A stretch of DNA of 64,000 nucleotides from Ancistrus triradiatus (lineage: Eukaryota; Chordata; Actinopteri; Siluriformes; Loricariidae): contig JAJAGP010003171.1 in assembly GCA_025084515.1 (NCBI GenBank), positions 18,125 through 82,124 on the forward strand. The letters run 5' to 3'. A program made the position numbers and the translations under genes. This document shows, piece by piece, positions 13,801 to 21,582 of this stretch; the first letter of the stretch is position 1; each line of letters begins with the position of its first letter. Below the pieces are notes generated by a model that was given only the letters and a program-made list of their open reading frames with translations, searched no databases and was not told the origin of the DNA.

Positions 13801-16800
13801 TTCGCTGTTTGCTATCAGTTTTCTTTGACTACTGACATCGCTGTCTGATTGTATGGCTGGTGCTTGGTTGTGTGTTGGCTAACGTGGCTTCGTATCGTGA
13901 TTGCTACAGCTACACTTCGTTATTATCATTATCCACTCTTGCCGACGGCTACAGCACCACTATTGATGGTTTTGCTGAGTGGCTAGCAATCAGGATGTAC
14001 GTCACAACACTACTGTTTCTCATTTACTTTTTTGAATTACATACTGCCATAGCAGCAACTACTGGTGCAGCTGACCACCATCCCAGTCCTCCACTTGTTT
14101 ATTCCTCTGATGATCTCTACTTTCTGCATTCCTCACATCGTCTGGATCCTTCAATCTACCGCCTGTGTTGCTCTATTGGGATTGCAAGAAGCCCCCGTTA
14201 TATCCATCGTGGTTGAAGGCATCTTCTCCTTTCTGCTGCCTCCAGGGCTAGATCTCCTGGGGTTTGGATCACAGCTCTGGGATCCAGCAGACGCCCATAT
14301 AGAACACCTCGTAAAGTGGACTTCAGCGTTCTGCAGGTGGTGCCTCGGACCAGCACTCCATCATACACTCTCCCATCTTCCTCATGCTGTCCCCTCAACG
14401 TTGGCCTGTTCAACTGTCGATCACTCACCTATAAAGCTTAATTTCTCCAGGACTTCATTGGACAACACTATCTGGATGTATGTTTTTTGACTGAGACTTG
14501 GCATTGGCAATGTTTCTGCTATCAGTCCAGCTTCCTTTACTGCTCTGCTTGACTCATTCTATTTTTCATACATCAATTCACTTTCTTCTCTAGATGAAGG
14601 GGTGTTATTCTACACTGCTCAAAAAAATAAAGGGAACACTTATTTACACACAATTTAACTCCAAGTAAATCAAACTTCTGTGAAATCAAACTGTCCATTT
14701 AGGAAGCAACACTGATTTACAATCAATTTCACATGCTGTTGTGCAAATGGAACAGACAACAGGTGGAAATTATTGGCAATTAGCAAGACACACTCAATAA
14801 AGGAGTGGTTCTGCAGGTGGGGACCACAGACCACTTCTATGCTTCTATGCTTCTATGCTTTCTGGCATACCCGTGGTAGCATGAGACAGACTCTACAACC
14901 CACACAAGTGGCTCAGGTAGTGCAGCTCATCCATGATGGCAGATCAATGCGAACTGTGGCAAGAAGGCTTGCTGTGTCTGTCAGTGTGTCAGTGGGACTG
15001 TGGTAGCCTAGCGGATAAGGTACTGGACTATGGACCAGAAGGTCCAGGATTCAAATCCCACCTCTGCCAAGCTGCCACTGTTGGGTCCTTGAGCAAGGCC
15101 CTTAACCATCAATTGCTTGGATTGTAAGACAGTATCAATTGTAAGTCGCTCTGGATAATGGCGTCTGCTAAATGCTGAAAATGTAAATGTAAGCGTAGTG
15201 TCCAGAGGCTGGAGGTGCTACCAGGAGACAGGCCAGTACACCAAGAGATGTGGAGGAGGCCGTAGGAGGGCAACAACCCAGCAGCAGGACCGCTACCTCC
15301 ACCTTTCTGCAAGGAGGAACAGGAGGAGCACTGCCAGAGCCCTGCAAAATGACCTACAGCAGGCCACAAATGTGCATATGTCTGCACAAATGGTTAGAAA
15401 CCGACTCCATGAGGATGGTATGAGGGCCCGACGTCCACAGATGGGGTGCTCACAGCCCAACACCATGCAGGATGCTTGGCATTTGCCAGAGAACACCAGG
15501 ATTGGCAAATTCGCCACTGGCGCCCTGTGCTCTTCACAGATGAAAGCAGGTTCACACTGAACACATAGGACAGACGTGACAGAGCTGGAGATGCCGTGGA
15601 GAGCGATCTGCTGCCTGCAACATCCTTCAGTATGACCGGTTTGGCAGTGGTCAGTAATGGTGTGTGGCGGCCCTCCTTTGGACAGCCCTCTATGTGCTTT
15701 CCAAAGGTAACTTGACTGCCATTAGGTACCGAGATGAGATCCTCAGACCCCTTGTGAGACCATATGCTGGTGCGGTTGGCCCTGGGTTCCTCCTAATGCA
15801 GGACAATGATAGACCTCATGTGGCTGAAGTGTGTCAGCAGTTCCTGCACGATGAAGGCTTTGAAGGTATGGACTGGTCTGCCCGTTCCCCAGACCTGAAT
15901 CCGATTGAGCACATCTGGGACATCATGTCTCGCTCCATCCACCAACGTCACATTTACATTTACAGCATTTAGCAGACGCCCTTATCCAGAGTGACTTACA
16001 ATTGGTACAATCTTCAATCCAAGCAATTGTGGGTTAAGGGTCTTGCTCAAGGAGCCAACAGTCGCAGCTTGGCAGAGGTGGGATTTGAACCAGAGTCCAG
16101 TCCAGTCCAGAGTCCAGTACCTTAACTAGGCTAGGCTACCACAGTCCCACGTTGCACCACGTCACGTTGCACCACAGACTGTCCAGGAGTTAGCGGATGC
16201 TTTAGTCCAGGTCTGGGAGGAGATCCCTCAGGAGGCCACCTCATCAGGATCATGCCCAGGCACTGTAGGGAGGTCATACAGGCACGTGGAGGCCACACAC
16301 AATACTGAGCCTCATTTTGACTTGTTTTATGGACATTACATCAAAGTTGGATCAGACTGTAGTGTGTTTTTCTACTTTAATTTTGTGTGTGACTCCAAAT
16401 CCAGGCCTCCATTAATTAATAAATTTGATTTCCATTGATGGTTTTTGTGTGGTTTTGTTGTCAGCACTTTCAACTTTGTACAGAACAAAGTATTCAATGA
16501 GAATATTTCATTCATTCAGAGCTAGGATGTGTTATTTGAGTGTTCCCTTTTCTTTTTTTTGAGCAGCGTATATTAGATATCTTTGACACACTTGCACCAA
16601 TTAAAACTAGATCTGTGCCTTCCTCCCATACCTCCCCATGGTTCTCCCCCGAGCTTCGTACCTTAAAGGATATAGCCGGCACTTAGAGCGGCATTACAAA
16701 AACTTGGGGTTACATGTTCATTTTCTGGCATTTACTGAACATGTATCTAACTATAAGGCAGCACTAAATAAGACACGCTCCTCTTACTACTCTTACTAGA

Positions 16801-19378
16801 GGTATTTAAGAAAGCTGGTAAAGCAGAATCCCAAGCGGCTTTTTTCCCTAGCTAATAAGCTTCTTCAGCCCCCCCCATGACCACTGCCTCACCTGATTTG
16901 TGCTCTGCCTGTATAAATTTTTTCAGTAACAAGGTTTCAAACATTTACCGGGATCTACAGGATGCTCCACTATTTTGAATCTCCTTTTCTCACGTCTGTA
17001 TCTCCATCTGGTACTCTTACCACCTTATCTTCTGTCGATTCAACTCTTATCTCTAAAATCATTACTAATTCTAGGCCCACTACCTCATCACTTGACCCAG
17101 TTTCCACCTCTCTCTTACAGTCCTGTGCATCTTCTGTATCTGAGCCTATCTGTCATCTCGTCAACCTTTCACTCTCTACTGGAGGTGTTCTTTCCTCGTG
17201 GAAGCTAGCTGCTGTTACTCCTCTTATTAAAAAGCCCGACTTTGATAGTTCTGTTCATGGTAACTTCCGTCCCATCTCAAATCTCCATTTCATCTCCAAG
17301 GTTGTCGAAAAAGTCGTAGCCTCTCAGCTACTTGACTTTTGTCCTCGAACCATGTTTTTGAATCTTTTCAATCTGGATTTCGTCCCCAACACAGTACTGA
17401 GACCGCTCTCTTATATGTACTTAGTGATCTTCTTCTTGTGGCTGATAAAGGTCAGGTATCCATACTACTTCTACTTGATTTTACTGCTGCTTCTGATACT
17501 GTAAACCACAACACAATGTCTAGACTTTCTAACATTGGACTTTCTGGCTCACATCATATTTGATCGATAGGTGCCATTTGGTTGGTATGGGGAGCCATGT
17601 ATCTGACTCTGTTCCCATCCGCCAGGGTGTTCCCCAGGGTTGAGTTCTTGGGCCGCTATTGTTCATCATCTACATCACTCCTCTTGGTGACATTTTTCGC
17701 CAGTATGGCTTGAAATTTCATTCTTATGCTGATGACACTCAAGTCTATGTCAGTCTTAAGCTATCTGATTCCTTCTATTTCCTTTTCCATTTACGCAATA
17801 TTGCAGGTCTCCATCCGCTGCTATCCCCTAAGGCTTTTAGTGTGGCTGCCCCCCTGCTCTGGAACTCGGTCCCTCTTTCTCTGCGCTCTATTACCTCTTT
17901 CTCTCTGTTTAAAACTGGTACCAGTCGTTATGCAAATGTTTTCCAACTAGCCTGATCGTCACTCATCTAAGAGACTGAAGAAGTCACTTAGATGAGTGAC
18001 GAAACGTTTTTCCAGATGAACAGATTCAACTTCTGGGAGTTTCTTACCTGGATTATTGAGCATGCATCAAGACGTTCACCTGAATGGAGACTGAAATAAG
18101 TGAGGGGTTAAAGACACGCGCACACACAGGATGTGGAACAGAGTGCAGCCAGTGTAATAATCACAGAGCTACAATATTCAGATCATAATTTGTGGTGGAT
18201 CGTGAGGGTGAACCGAGCGATGTGAGTGGAGGACCCAAGTGCAGTTAGTCAAACGACAAGTTTGGCCAGCCAATGGGGACGAGGTCTGTGTGTGAGCTTT
18301 ATCGTACCTCTGGGCTCGCAACCATACAAATACGTCTCCTTCTTCAAAGGAAGCAGTAGAGCGCATAAGTCATGCAACTATAATCAACCGGGGGTGCGAT
18401 GGCGGGCCCCACGGGCTGCCTTATATAGCCTGGTGAACAGGTGACACTAACTACAATCGTTGGGGGGCGTGCTGGCCGTTCACTGGTGGCACATGCATGC
18501 CGGGACTGCTGTCTTGGTCCCCTTGCGCTTGCTGTGCTGCTGCTGCCCTAGAGTGTCGGGCTGCAGAGGTGCAAGCCTCCTAATAATATTCAGTCTTTAA
18601 AATTCAGCCACAAGAAAGCGTAACTCAACTAAGTTAACTAAATTAACTAAGTAAAAGTCCAAATTTATCAAAGTAAAAGTAAAAAGTATCCCAAATGAAA
18701 ATTACTCTAGTAAGCACATATTACCTAAAGTTACTTAAACTTAAGTAAAACTGAGTGAGAATAATCTGCAGGATTCAGGAGTGATGCTGCTCTCTGCTGG
18801 ACTGGAGAATCCACACTGTAACCTGGAGATACTGCAGTAAGATCACCACTTTCACACTGTGGATACACAAAATCCCTCTGTAATCCATTTAGAAGCTGAT
18901 ATTTATTTGTGTAGGAGTGTGTGTTACTCCTGTAAGCGTGTATAATGGGATATTCTGATATTTATAAGCCATAACACTCTCTCTTCATCATTCATCTGTT
19001 ATTATCTGAGCTCTTACTGGTTGGTTCTGAGAGAGAATGTGATTGTGTGGTGATGTGTGTGCTTTCTCTCTGCAGTTTGTGTTACTGCAGTATTACAGAT
19101 GAAGGTTTTGTTGCTCTGGCTTCAGCTCTGAGATCAAACACCTCATCACACCTGAGAGAGCTGGATTTGTATGACAATGAACCAGGAGAATCAGGAGAGA
19201 AGCTGCTCTCAGATCTACAGCAGGATCCACACTGTAACCTGGAGATACTACAGTGAGTTTCTGTTACTTTTTGTGTGTGTGTGTGTGTGTGTGTGTTTGC
19301 TGGTGTCTACACTGATTGTGATAAACATCTGATCATGTCTGATCTGTTCTCTCTTACAGCATCCGATCTGTCCTGTAA
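1..19378 (+). CDS. NLRC3-like NLR receptor, 3' part (gene A)
   Basis: This is the C-terminal part of a fish NLR immune receptor; its start lies left of the window. Exons read from the sequence are 1-242 (end of the NACHT exon), 3435-3608, 4242-4415, 8007-8180, 12998-13171 (174 nt each), 19076-19252 (177 nt) and 19360-19378 (terminal, stop TAA at 19376-19378). All have AG/GT borders. Together they give 1134 nt, an open frame of 377 codons plus stop. The LRR exons encode ribonuclease-inhibitor-type repeats with the motif LxxCxLTEESCAALSSVLSS and end in CNLEIL. The 3' UTR after 19378 resembles that of gene C, with AATAAA at 19793 and 19922. A further LRR exon at 18750-18836 has lost its 5' half. 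LRRs of this family are thought to sense ligand or hold the receptor inactive in the cytosol. The frame is intact as far as visible, but expression is not proven. Confidence 0.8.
514..2981 (-). mobile_element. Gypsy-like LTR retrotransposon, non-autonomous, with TSD
   Basis: Two direct repeats, 514-1363 and 2566-2981, match each other closely (shared block 914-1363 with 2580-2981). They flank an internal segment. The whole is bordered by a 5-bp duplication TTTAC at 509-513 and 2982-2986. Read on the minus strand, the element begins TGTCAGAGG, has a TATA-like TATTTAAG and AATAAA in the LTR, and a G-rich polypurine tract (GGGGGTATGGTAC) next to the 3' LTR at 1364-1376. The right-hand (5') LTR lacks its U5 half, so the primer site is deleted. 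The interior carries a gag-like open stretch (2322-1996) but no recognisable reverse transcriptase or integrase. It sits in the first visible intron of gene A. Confidence 0.8.
1755..2220. repeat. 237-bp tandem repeat inside the LTR element
   Basis: Two adjacent copies begin with GCTCTCATACGGGGCTAGG at 1755 and 1992, so the period is 237 bp. They are diverged by scattered substitutions. A third, partial relative may lie at 1590-1740. The repeat lies in the gag-like interior of the element at 514-2981. Confidence 0.7.
3435..3608 (+). CDS. LRR exon 1 of gene A (174 nt)
   Basis: The acceptor is CTCTCTCAG before 3435 and the donor GTAAG follows 3608. It encodes 58 residues, two ribonuclease-inhibitor-type LRRs. 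It starts two bases into a codon and ends in the same phase, so it is a symmetric module. Confidence 0.85.
4242..4415 (+). CDS. LRR exon 2 of gene A (174 nt)
   Basis: A (GT)n run and the acceptor TTCTCTCTCAG precede 4242; the donor GTGAG follows 4415. The frame is open. It differs from its siblings at the start (LSGCNLPGKTCAALSS). Confidence 0.85.
4486..5345 (-). mobile_element. Solo LTR, 860 bp, with TSD GGAGG
   Basis: The sequence runs from TGTTACGG at 4486 to CCTGTAACA at 5345. It is flanked by GGAGG at 4481-4485 and again at 5346-5350, the 5-bp target duplication expected of an LTR element. No internal domain is present, so it is a solo LTR left by LTR-LTR recombination. Orientation is assigned to minus by likeness to the LTR at 514-1363. 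It lies 70 bp downstream of an LRR exon of gene A. Confidence 0.8.
5351..7690. other. Intronic stretch, no intact gene
   Basis: This is gene A intron, AT-rich in its second half. Apart from the degenerate SWIM-type fragment at about 6440-6620 I see no gene, and no recognised mobile element in the rest. Confidence 0.5.
6440..6620 (-). pseudogene. Degenerate SWIM-type zinc-finger fragment
   Basis: On the minus strand the translation reads PWVRLSSTLHVEWAHGTYMAGIAGSC and then, after a one-base frame slip, a HVGTLLCK-like segment. This resembles the SWIM zinc finger (CxCxnCxH) found in fish proteins that also carry a YqaJ-type nuclease domain, some of them transposon-related. Two metal-binding cysteines are replaced (G and Y) and the frame is broken, so it is a remnant. 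The assignment rests on motif memory and is tentative. Confidence 0.35.
7698..7808 (+). mobile_element. tRNA-derived SINE, 3'-truncated copy
   Basis: It carries the SINE block GGACTATGGACTAGAAGGTC with a B-box-like GGTTGAAATCC, then CCAAGCTGCCACTGTTGGG. The copy stops at a (TA)n microsatellite. Fuller copies lie at 14996-15193 and 24352-24521. Confidence 0.7.
7811..7865. repeat. (TA)n microsatellite
   Basis: An uninterrupted TA dinucleotide run of about 55 bp replaces the 3' tail of the preceding SINE copy. Confidence 0.95.
8007..8180 (+). CDS. LRR exon 3 of gene A (174 nt)
   Basis: The acceptor TTTCTCTCTCAG precedes 8007 and the donor GTGAG follows 8180. The open frame reads LYECSLKEESCAAL. 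Phase and length match the other LRR modules. Confidence 0.85.
8540..10605 (-). mobile_element. L2-type LINE, reverse-transcriptase part and 3' end
   Basis: Minus-strand frames (10602-10207, 10280-10098, 10086-9709, 9703-9437) encode broken pieces of a non-LTR reverse transcriptase, with PQGSVLGPLLFSLYM, CYADDTQLYIS and the C-terminal LHWLPVKFRTDYKILLITYK. The 3' end near 8540 is the AAGTCAAGTCAGATTTATTT block that recurs at 39349, 51381 and, degenerate, at 58665. Frameshifts make it inactive. Two pieces at 11045-11463 and 12657-12935 continue the same element. Confidence 0.85.
10676..10922 (-). mobile_element. LTR fragment with a tRNA-like segment
   Basis: The start TGTTACAGTTCGTCATATT and the block GGACCCAAGTGCAGTTAGG match the outer part of the LTRs at 514, 18229 and 50284. 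At 10856-10920 the minus strand holds a tRNA-like stretch with a good B box (GGTTCAATTCC) and a weaker A box. The rest of the LTR is absent. Confidence 0.5.
10923..11010. repeat. AGTAAAAG-type dispersed repeat
   Basis: AT-rich segment (AGAGTAAAAGACCAAATTTA and onward) that recurs at about 18640-18749. It is noncoding and its class is unknown. Confidence 0.5.
11045..11463 (-). mobile_element. L2 LINE, linker between endonuclease and RT
   Basis: The minus translation contains TITSATPAEFIINLPDL and YNDHTRTLKQTAQSLEHKWR, matching the L2 fragment at 48255-48935 (TITSATAAALINNLPDL, YNDHTHAL). It belongs to the LINE at 8540-10605, separated from it by the LTR fragment. Confidence 0.7.
11465..12654 (+). 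mobile_element. Tc1-like transposon (family B), decayed, with TIRs
   Basis: It is bounded by inverted tips CACTATATTACCAAAAGTA at 11465 and TACTTTTGGCAATATAATG ending at 12654, each next to TA. The + strand encodes a broken Tc1 transposase. The best piece is 12188-12574, with the DDE-region motif SPDLNPIEHLWDELE and the C-terminal helices. An upstream piece at 11755-11976 and the text near 12000 hold the middle domain with stops. It is inserted in the L2 LINE. Confidence 0.85.
12657..12935 (-). mobile_element. L2 LINE, endonuclease fragment
   Basis: The minus strand reads KEFANFLSCLVLSTDKA then LIVGDFNIHFEKEQDP, the AP-endonuclease GDFN motif of L2/CR1 LINEs. It continues the LINE at 8540-11463 beyond the inserted Tc1 element. 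Confidence 0.75.
12998..13171 (+). CDS. LRR exon 4 of gene A (174 nt)
   Basis: The acceptor CCCTCAG precedes 12998 and the donor GTGAG follows 13171. The frame is open and differs little from the exon at 3435 (LCDCYLTEESCAAL). Such likeness suggests recent duplication or gene conversion among LRR exons. Confidence 0.85.
13500..14612 (+). mobile_element. LINE (L2/CR1-type), 5' part
   Basis: Open + strand pieces (13607-13828, 13860-14216, 14065-14490) precede the reverse transcriptase at 16570-17955, which is the same element interrupted by a Tc1 copy at 14613-16568. The text just before the break reads as LINE endonuclease (TETWH-like). It carries many stops. Confidence 0.6.
14996..15193 (+). 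mobile_element. tRNA-derived SINE, full-length copy
   Basis: The tRNA-like head (GTGGTAGCCTAGCGGATAAG, B box GGATTCAAATCC) is followed by a body and the tail GTCGCTCTGGATAATGGCGT ending in (AAATGT)n. It is inserted in the Tc1 transposase frame. The tail matches the 3' end of the LINE at 35955-38140, its likely helper. Confidence 0.85.
15951..16150 (-). mobile_element. tRNA-derived SINE, inverted copy
   Basis: The + strand starts with the tail (ACATTTACAGCATTTAGCAG) and ends with the tRNA-like head (GCTACCACAGTCC). It belongs to the same family as the copy at 14996-15193. It interrupts the transposase after HQRH, and nearby target sequence (ACGTTGCACCAC) is duplicated on its right. Confidence 0.8.
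16569..18060 (+). mobile_element. LINE (L2/CR1-type), reverse transcriptase and 3' end
   Basis: The + strand pieces hold RT motifs in order: FRPISNLHFISKVVEKVV (16962-17504), FESFQSGFRPQHSTETALL (17339-17563), YADDTQVYVS and a C-terminal LWNSVPLSLRSITSF (17659-17955). Several frameshifts disable it. The 3' end holds a 15-bp perfect hairpin at 17957-18001. Its 5' part is at 13500-14612. Confidence 0.8.
17957..18001. repeat. 15-bp inverted repeat hairpin in a LINE 3' end
   Basis: CGTCACTCATCTAAG (17957-17971) and its exact reverse complement (17987-18001) enclose a 15-nt loop. It lies just after the RT frame, where L2/CR1-type LINEs place the 3' structure read by their reverse transcriptase. 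Confidence 0.85.
18190..18600 (-). mobile_element. Probable LTR fragment
   Basis: The block GGACCCAAGTGCAGTTAG at 18231 matches the U5-side block of the LTRs at 514, 10676 and 50284. Downstream is a TATATAG box and GC-rich sequence. Both ends are unclear. Confidence 0.4.
18640..18749. repeat. AGTAAAAG-type dispersed repeat replacing an LRR exon start
   Basis: Its AAAATTACTCTAGTAAGCAC stretch is related to the repeat at 10923-11010. It abuts the middle of an LRR exon at 18750, so it has replaced the acceptor site and first half of that exon. Confidence 0.55.
18750..18836 (+). pseudogene. Truncated LRR exon of gene A
   Basis: Only the last 87 nt of a 174-nt LRR exon remain, from CTGAGTGAGAATAATCTGCA to the intact donor after 18836. 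The first half and the acceptor are missing, replaced by a dispersed repeat. The exon should be skipped; because LRR exons are symmetric, skipping keeps the gene A frame. Confidence 0.8.
19076..19252 (+). CDS. Last LRR exon of gene A (177 nt)
   Basis: The acceptor TCTCTCTGCAG precedes 19076 and the donor GTGAG follows 19252. It encodes LCYCSITDEGFVALASALRS and ends CNLEILQ, a variant module that stands last in the array. The matching exon of gene C is at 42889-43065. Confidence 0.85.
19271..19301. repeat. (GT)n microsatellite
   Basis: A GT run of about 30 bp just after the last LRR exon of gene A. A similar run occupies the matching intron of gene C (45381-45420). Confidence 0.9.
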
Positions 19379-19930
19379 TTGTTCCAATCTCGCACACAGA
19401 GGATTAGGGGAACAGGATGGAGTCCTACAGCACTGATACACACTATATACACATTATGGGATTCTGTAGGTGATGGCTGTTCAGGTCATTCCTTGTTACA
19501 GGAATGTGTGCTCTCTCAATGGCATCACGTCCTGTACAGTTGTGACTCTCAGAATCTTATCCCCACCATGTACCATTGCGCCCTATGCCACCAGCTGGGC
19601 ACTGGCTCTACTGCAACCCTGTCTAGGATCTAGCGGATACGAAAATGATAGAATGAATGAAATATTAATTTGATCTGCTTACAGAATGATAGAATTAGAG
19701 ACTGAAATATTAACTGAGTATAACTGAGTATAGCCCAAACTAATATTTAATTTGAAGTAAACTGGATTAAGGTTTACAACTGTATAAATGTTAATAAAGC
19801 CTGCATTTATTGGAGGATATAACTTATTAATTATTGCTGAATGTACGCTGAAGGTAAAGTGTAGCTTGATCTTATCATCTCATTAAGAGATTATTATAAG
19901 ATTCTGTACTTCTCTACAATGAATAAAAAA
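19360..19930 (+). other. Terminal exon and 3' UTR of gene A
   Basis: After acceptor CTCTTACAG the exon adds the last coding bases (end HIRSVL) and the stop at 19376-19378. The UTR shares CAGAGGATTA and GGGAACAGGATG with the gene C UTR at 45509 onward. AATAAA occurs at 19793 and 19922. Confidence 0.75.
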
Positions 19931-20329
19931 TGTTTTATCTCAGAAGTTTAGAGTGTTTAATTATTAAATATTATTTATGAAATTTTATTTGGATATAGTC
20001 TGTATGTCAATTAATGTTCAAATCAATATTTCCGAGATCATTGCACATGCAGTAGAACAGTCTAATCAAGTTTATAAGTTTAAAATGTTAATTTAAATCA
20101 CCACGTCCAGTCTCAGTATTACATATCCCATTACTCTCTCCTCCGACCTCAACTCTCTCAGTCTGTGCAGCTTAGTAATGCTAACTCTATGGGATTTAAC
20201 AGAAACATCAGCATTACATCTGGACAACATAAATATGTACAAAACCGATGTCCTGCACTGAACACTCACACACAAATCTTTGCACATTGGTACTTCCGGT
20301 AACATTTACAGCCCGCAAATTACAGAGTA

Positions 20330-20660
20330 CAGTGGTGCCTGAAAGTTTGTGAACCCTTTAGAATTTTCTATATTTCTGCATAAATATGACCTAAAACATC
20401 ATCAGATTTTCACACAAGTCCTAAAAGTAGATAAAGAGAACCCAGTTAAATAAATGAGACAAAAATATTATACTTGGTCATTTATTTATTGAGAAAAATT
20501 ATCCATTATTACATATTACTGAGTGGCAAAAGTATGTGAGCCTTTGCTTTCAGTATCTGGTGTGATACTGAAATGTTCTTTTTGGAGAGCAGTGGCTTCA
20601 CCTTGCAGCCCTGCCATGCACACCATTGTTCTTCAGTGTTCTTCTGATGGTGGACTCACA
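20330..20660 (-). mobile_element. Tc1-like transposon (family D), deleted copy
   Basis: It begins CAGTGGTGCCTGAAAGTTTG next to TA and shares about 200 bp of terminal repeat with the element ending at 26842. It then jumps to a fragment of the transposase gene (CCCTGCCATGCACACCATTG) in minus orientation. The other end is lost. Confidence 0.75.
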
Positions 20661-20991
20661 GATTTGTATTAATGCTGTACTAATATGTACTTATTTATCA
20701 TTACCATGGTAACAAGTCATCCACTTTGTCCTTGTAAGCTAGCAGTTTCTGATTCTCATACAGTGCTGGTATATTAGAGTATCATGTGATCTGAGTTTGT
20801 TAAGGTGGTGTTGACATCTGCTTCATCTTACATGGTGCTTCATGCAGTTCAATAGTATAGATATTACAAATAGATTTAAAATATAAATTATTTTATTGAC
20901 TTGTACCAAAACAGGACTCTGATACCCAGCCATCTATCTTTAGATCATTCTGGTGTCTTATGATGATCTGTTTCTGTTTATTTCTCACCAG

Positions 20992-21582
20992 GAACTGGAG
21001 CATAAAGTCATCACTCTGTTACAGAAAGAGCTAAAGAGGTTCAAACAGCTACTGAGTCCAGATTACCCATCATGCTCTGAGAAGCAGCTGGAGGAGGAAG
21101 AAGATCTAAACAGTGTCATGGAGGGGGCGCTGAAGATCACACTGCACGTCCTGAAGAACATGAAGCAGACAGAGCTCGCTAACACACTGCAGCAGAGTAA
21201 GAGCTCTGAATGATGGAATTACTGCATTAGAGGAACTTTAGAAAGTTCTGATCCATACTTATCATAGTTCTTCATCTGCCATCAGTTTTTAATCACTTAT
21301 TCACATCCTAATCAATAAAGTTTTATAGGACATAGTAGCTCATAGAGATGCTCAGATAGCTTTGTCTTTAAGGATCTATTAATGTCACTGAACAAATACA
21401 TATAATTTAGTGAATAATATTTCATGAGAATATTTAATTTTGTACTTTGCTTAATGATGATGCAGTAAGATCTGTATCTTTCTATTCTGTTTATTAGAGC
21501 TAATGATCCCAGTTTATTTGAAAAAACTAAAATCCAAACTGAGAGAGAAAAGTAAAAGAACTACTGAAGGAATCTCCCAGCA
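20992..21582 (+). pseudogene. NLR 5' fragment (gene B): linker exon and start of NACHT exon
   Basis: Exon 20992-21196 (205 nt) matches the gene C exon 32844-33048 in length, phase and nearly all bases (ELEHKVITLLQKELKRFKQL). The next exon opens at 21498 after acceptor TTATTAG and follows the gene C NACHT exon through KLKSKLREKSK and TEGISQ. Homology stops at about 21582, where a repetitive LTR-element sequence begins in frame. The NACHT and LRR parts and the upstream exons with the start codon are missing, so this is a truncated copy. Confidence 0.8.

Larger units (their letters stand above)
14613..16568 (+). mobile_element. Tc1-like transposon (family A) hosting two SINEs
   Basis: It is bounded by CACTGCTCAAAAAAATAAAG at 14613 and its inverted form ending GAGCAGCG at 16568, each next to TA. 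The + strand encodes a broken transposase: N-terminal helix-turn-helix (QPTQVAQVVQLIHDGRSM), middle region 15198-15560, catalytic region 15664-15957 (RSPDLNPIEHIWDIM). SINEs at 14996-15193 and 15951-16150 split it. The element itself lies inside a LINE. A deleted minus-strand relative is at 31512-32067. Confidence 0.85.

Noticed and set aside
14999..15060. A genuine tRNA gene
   Set aside because: The A and B boxes belong to a SINE: the SINE body and LINE-like tail follow, and there is no proper acceptor stem.
16975..17208. Leu-rich 77-aa ORF as a membrane protein
   Set aside because: It is an out-of-frame reading of the LINE reverse transcriptase at 16962-17504.
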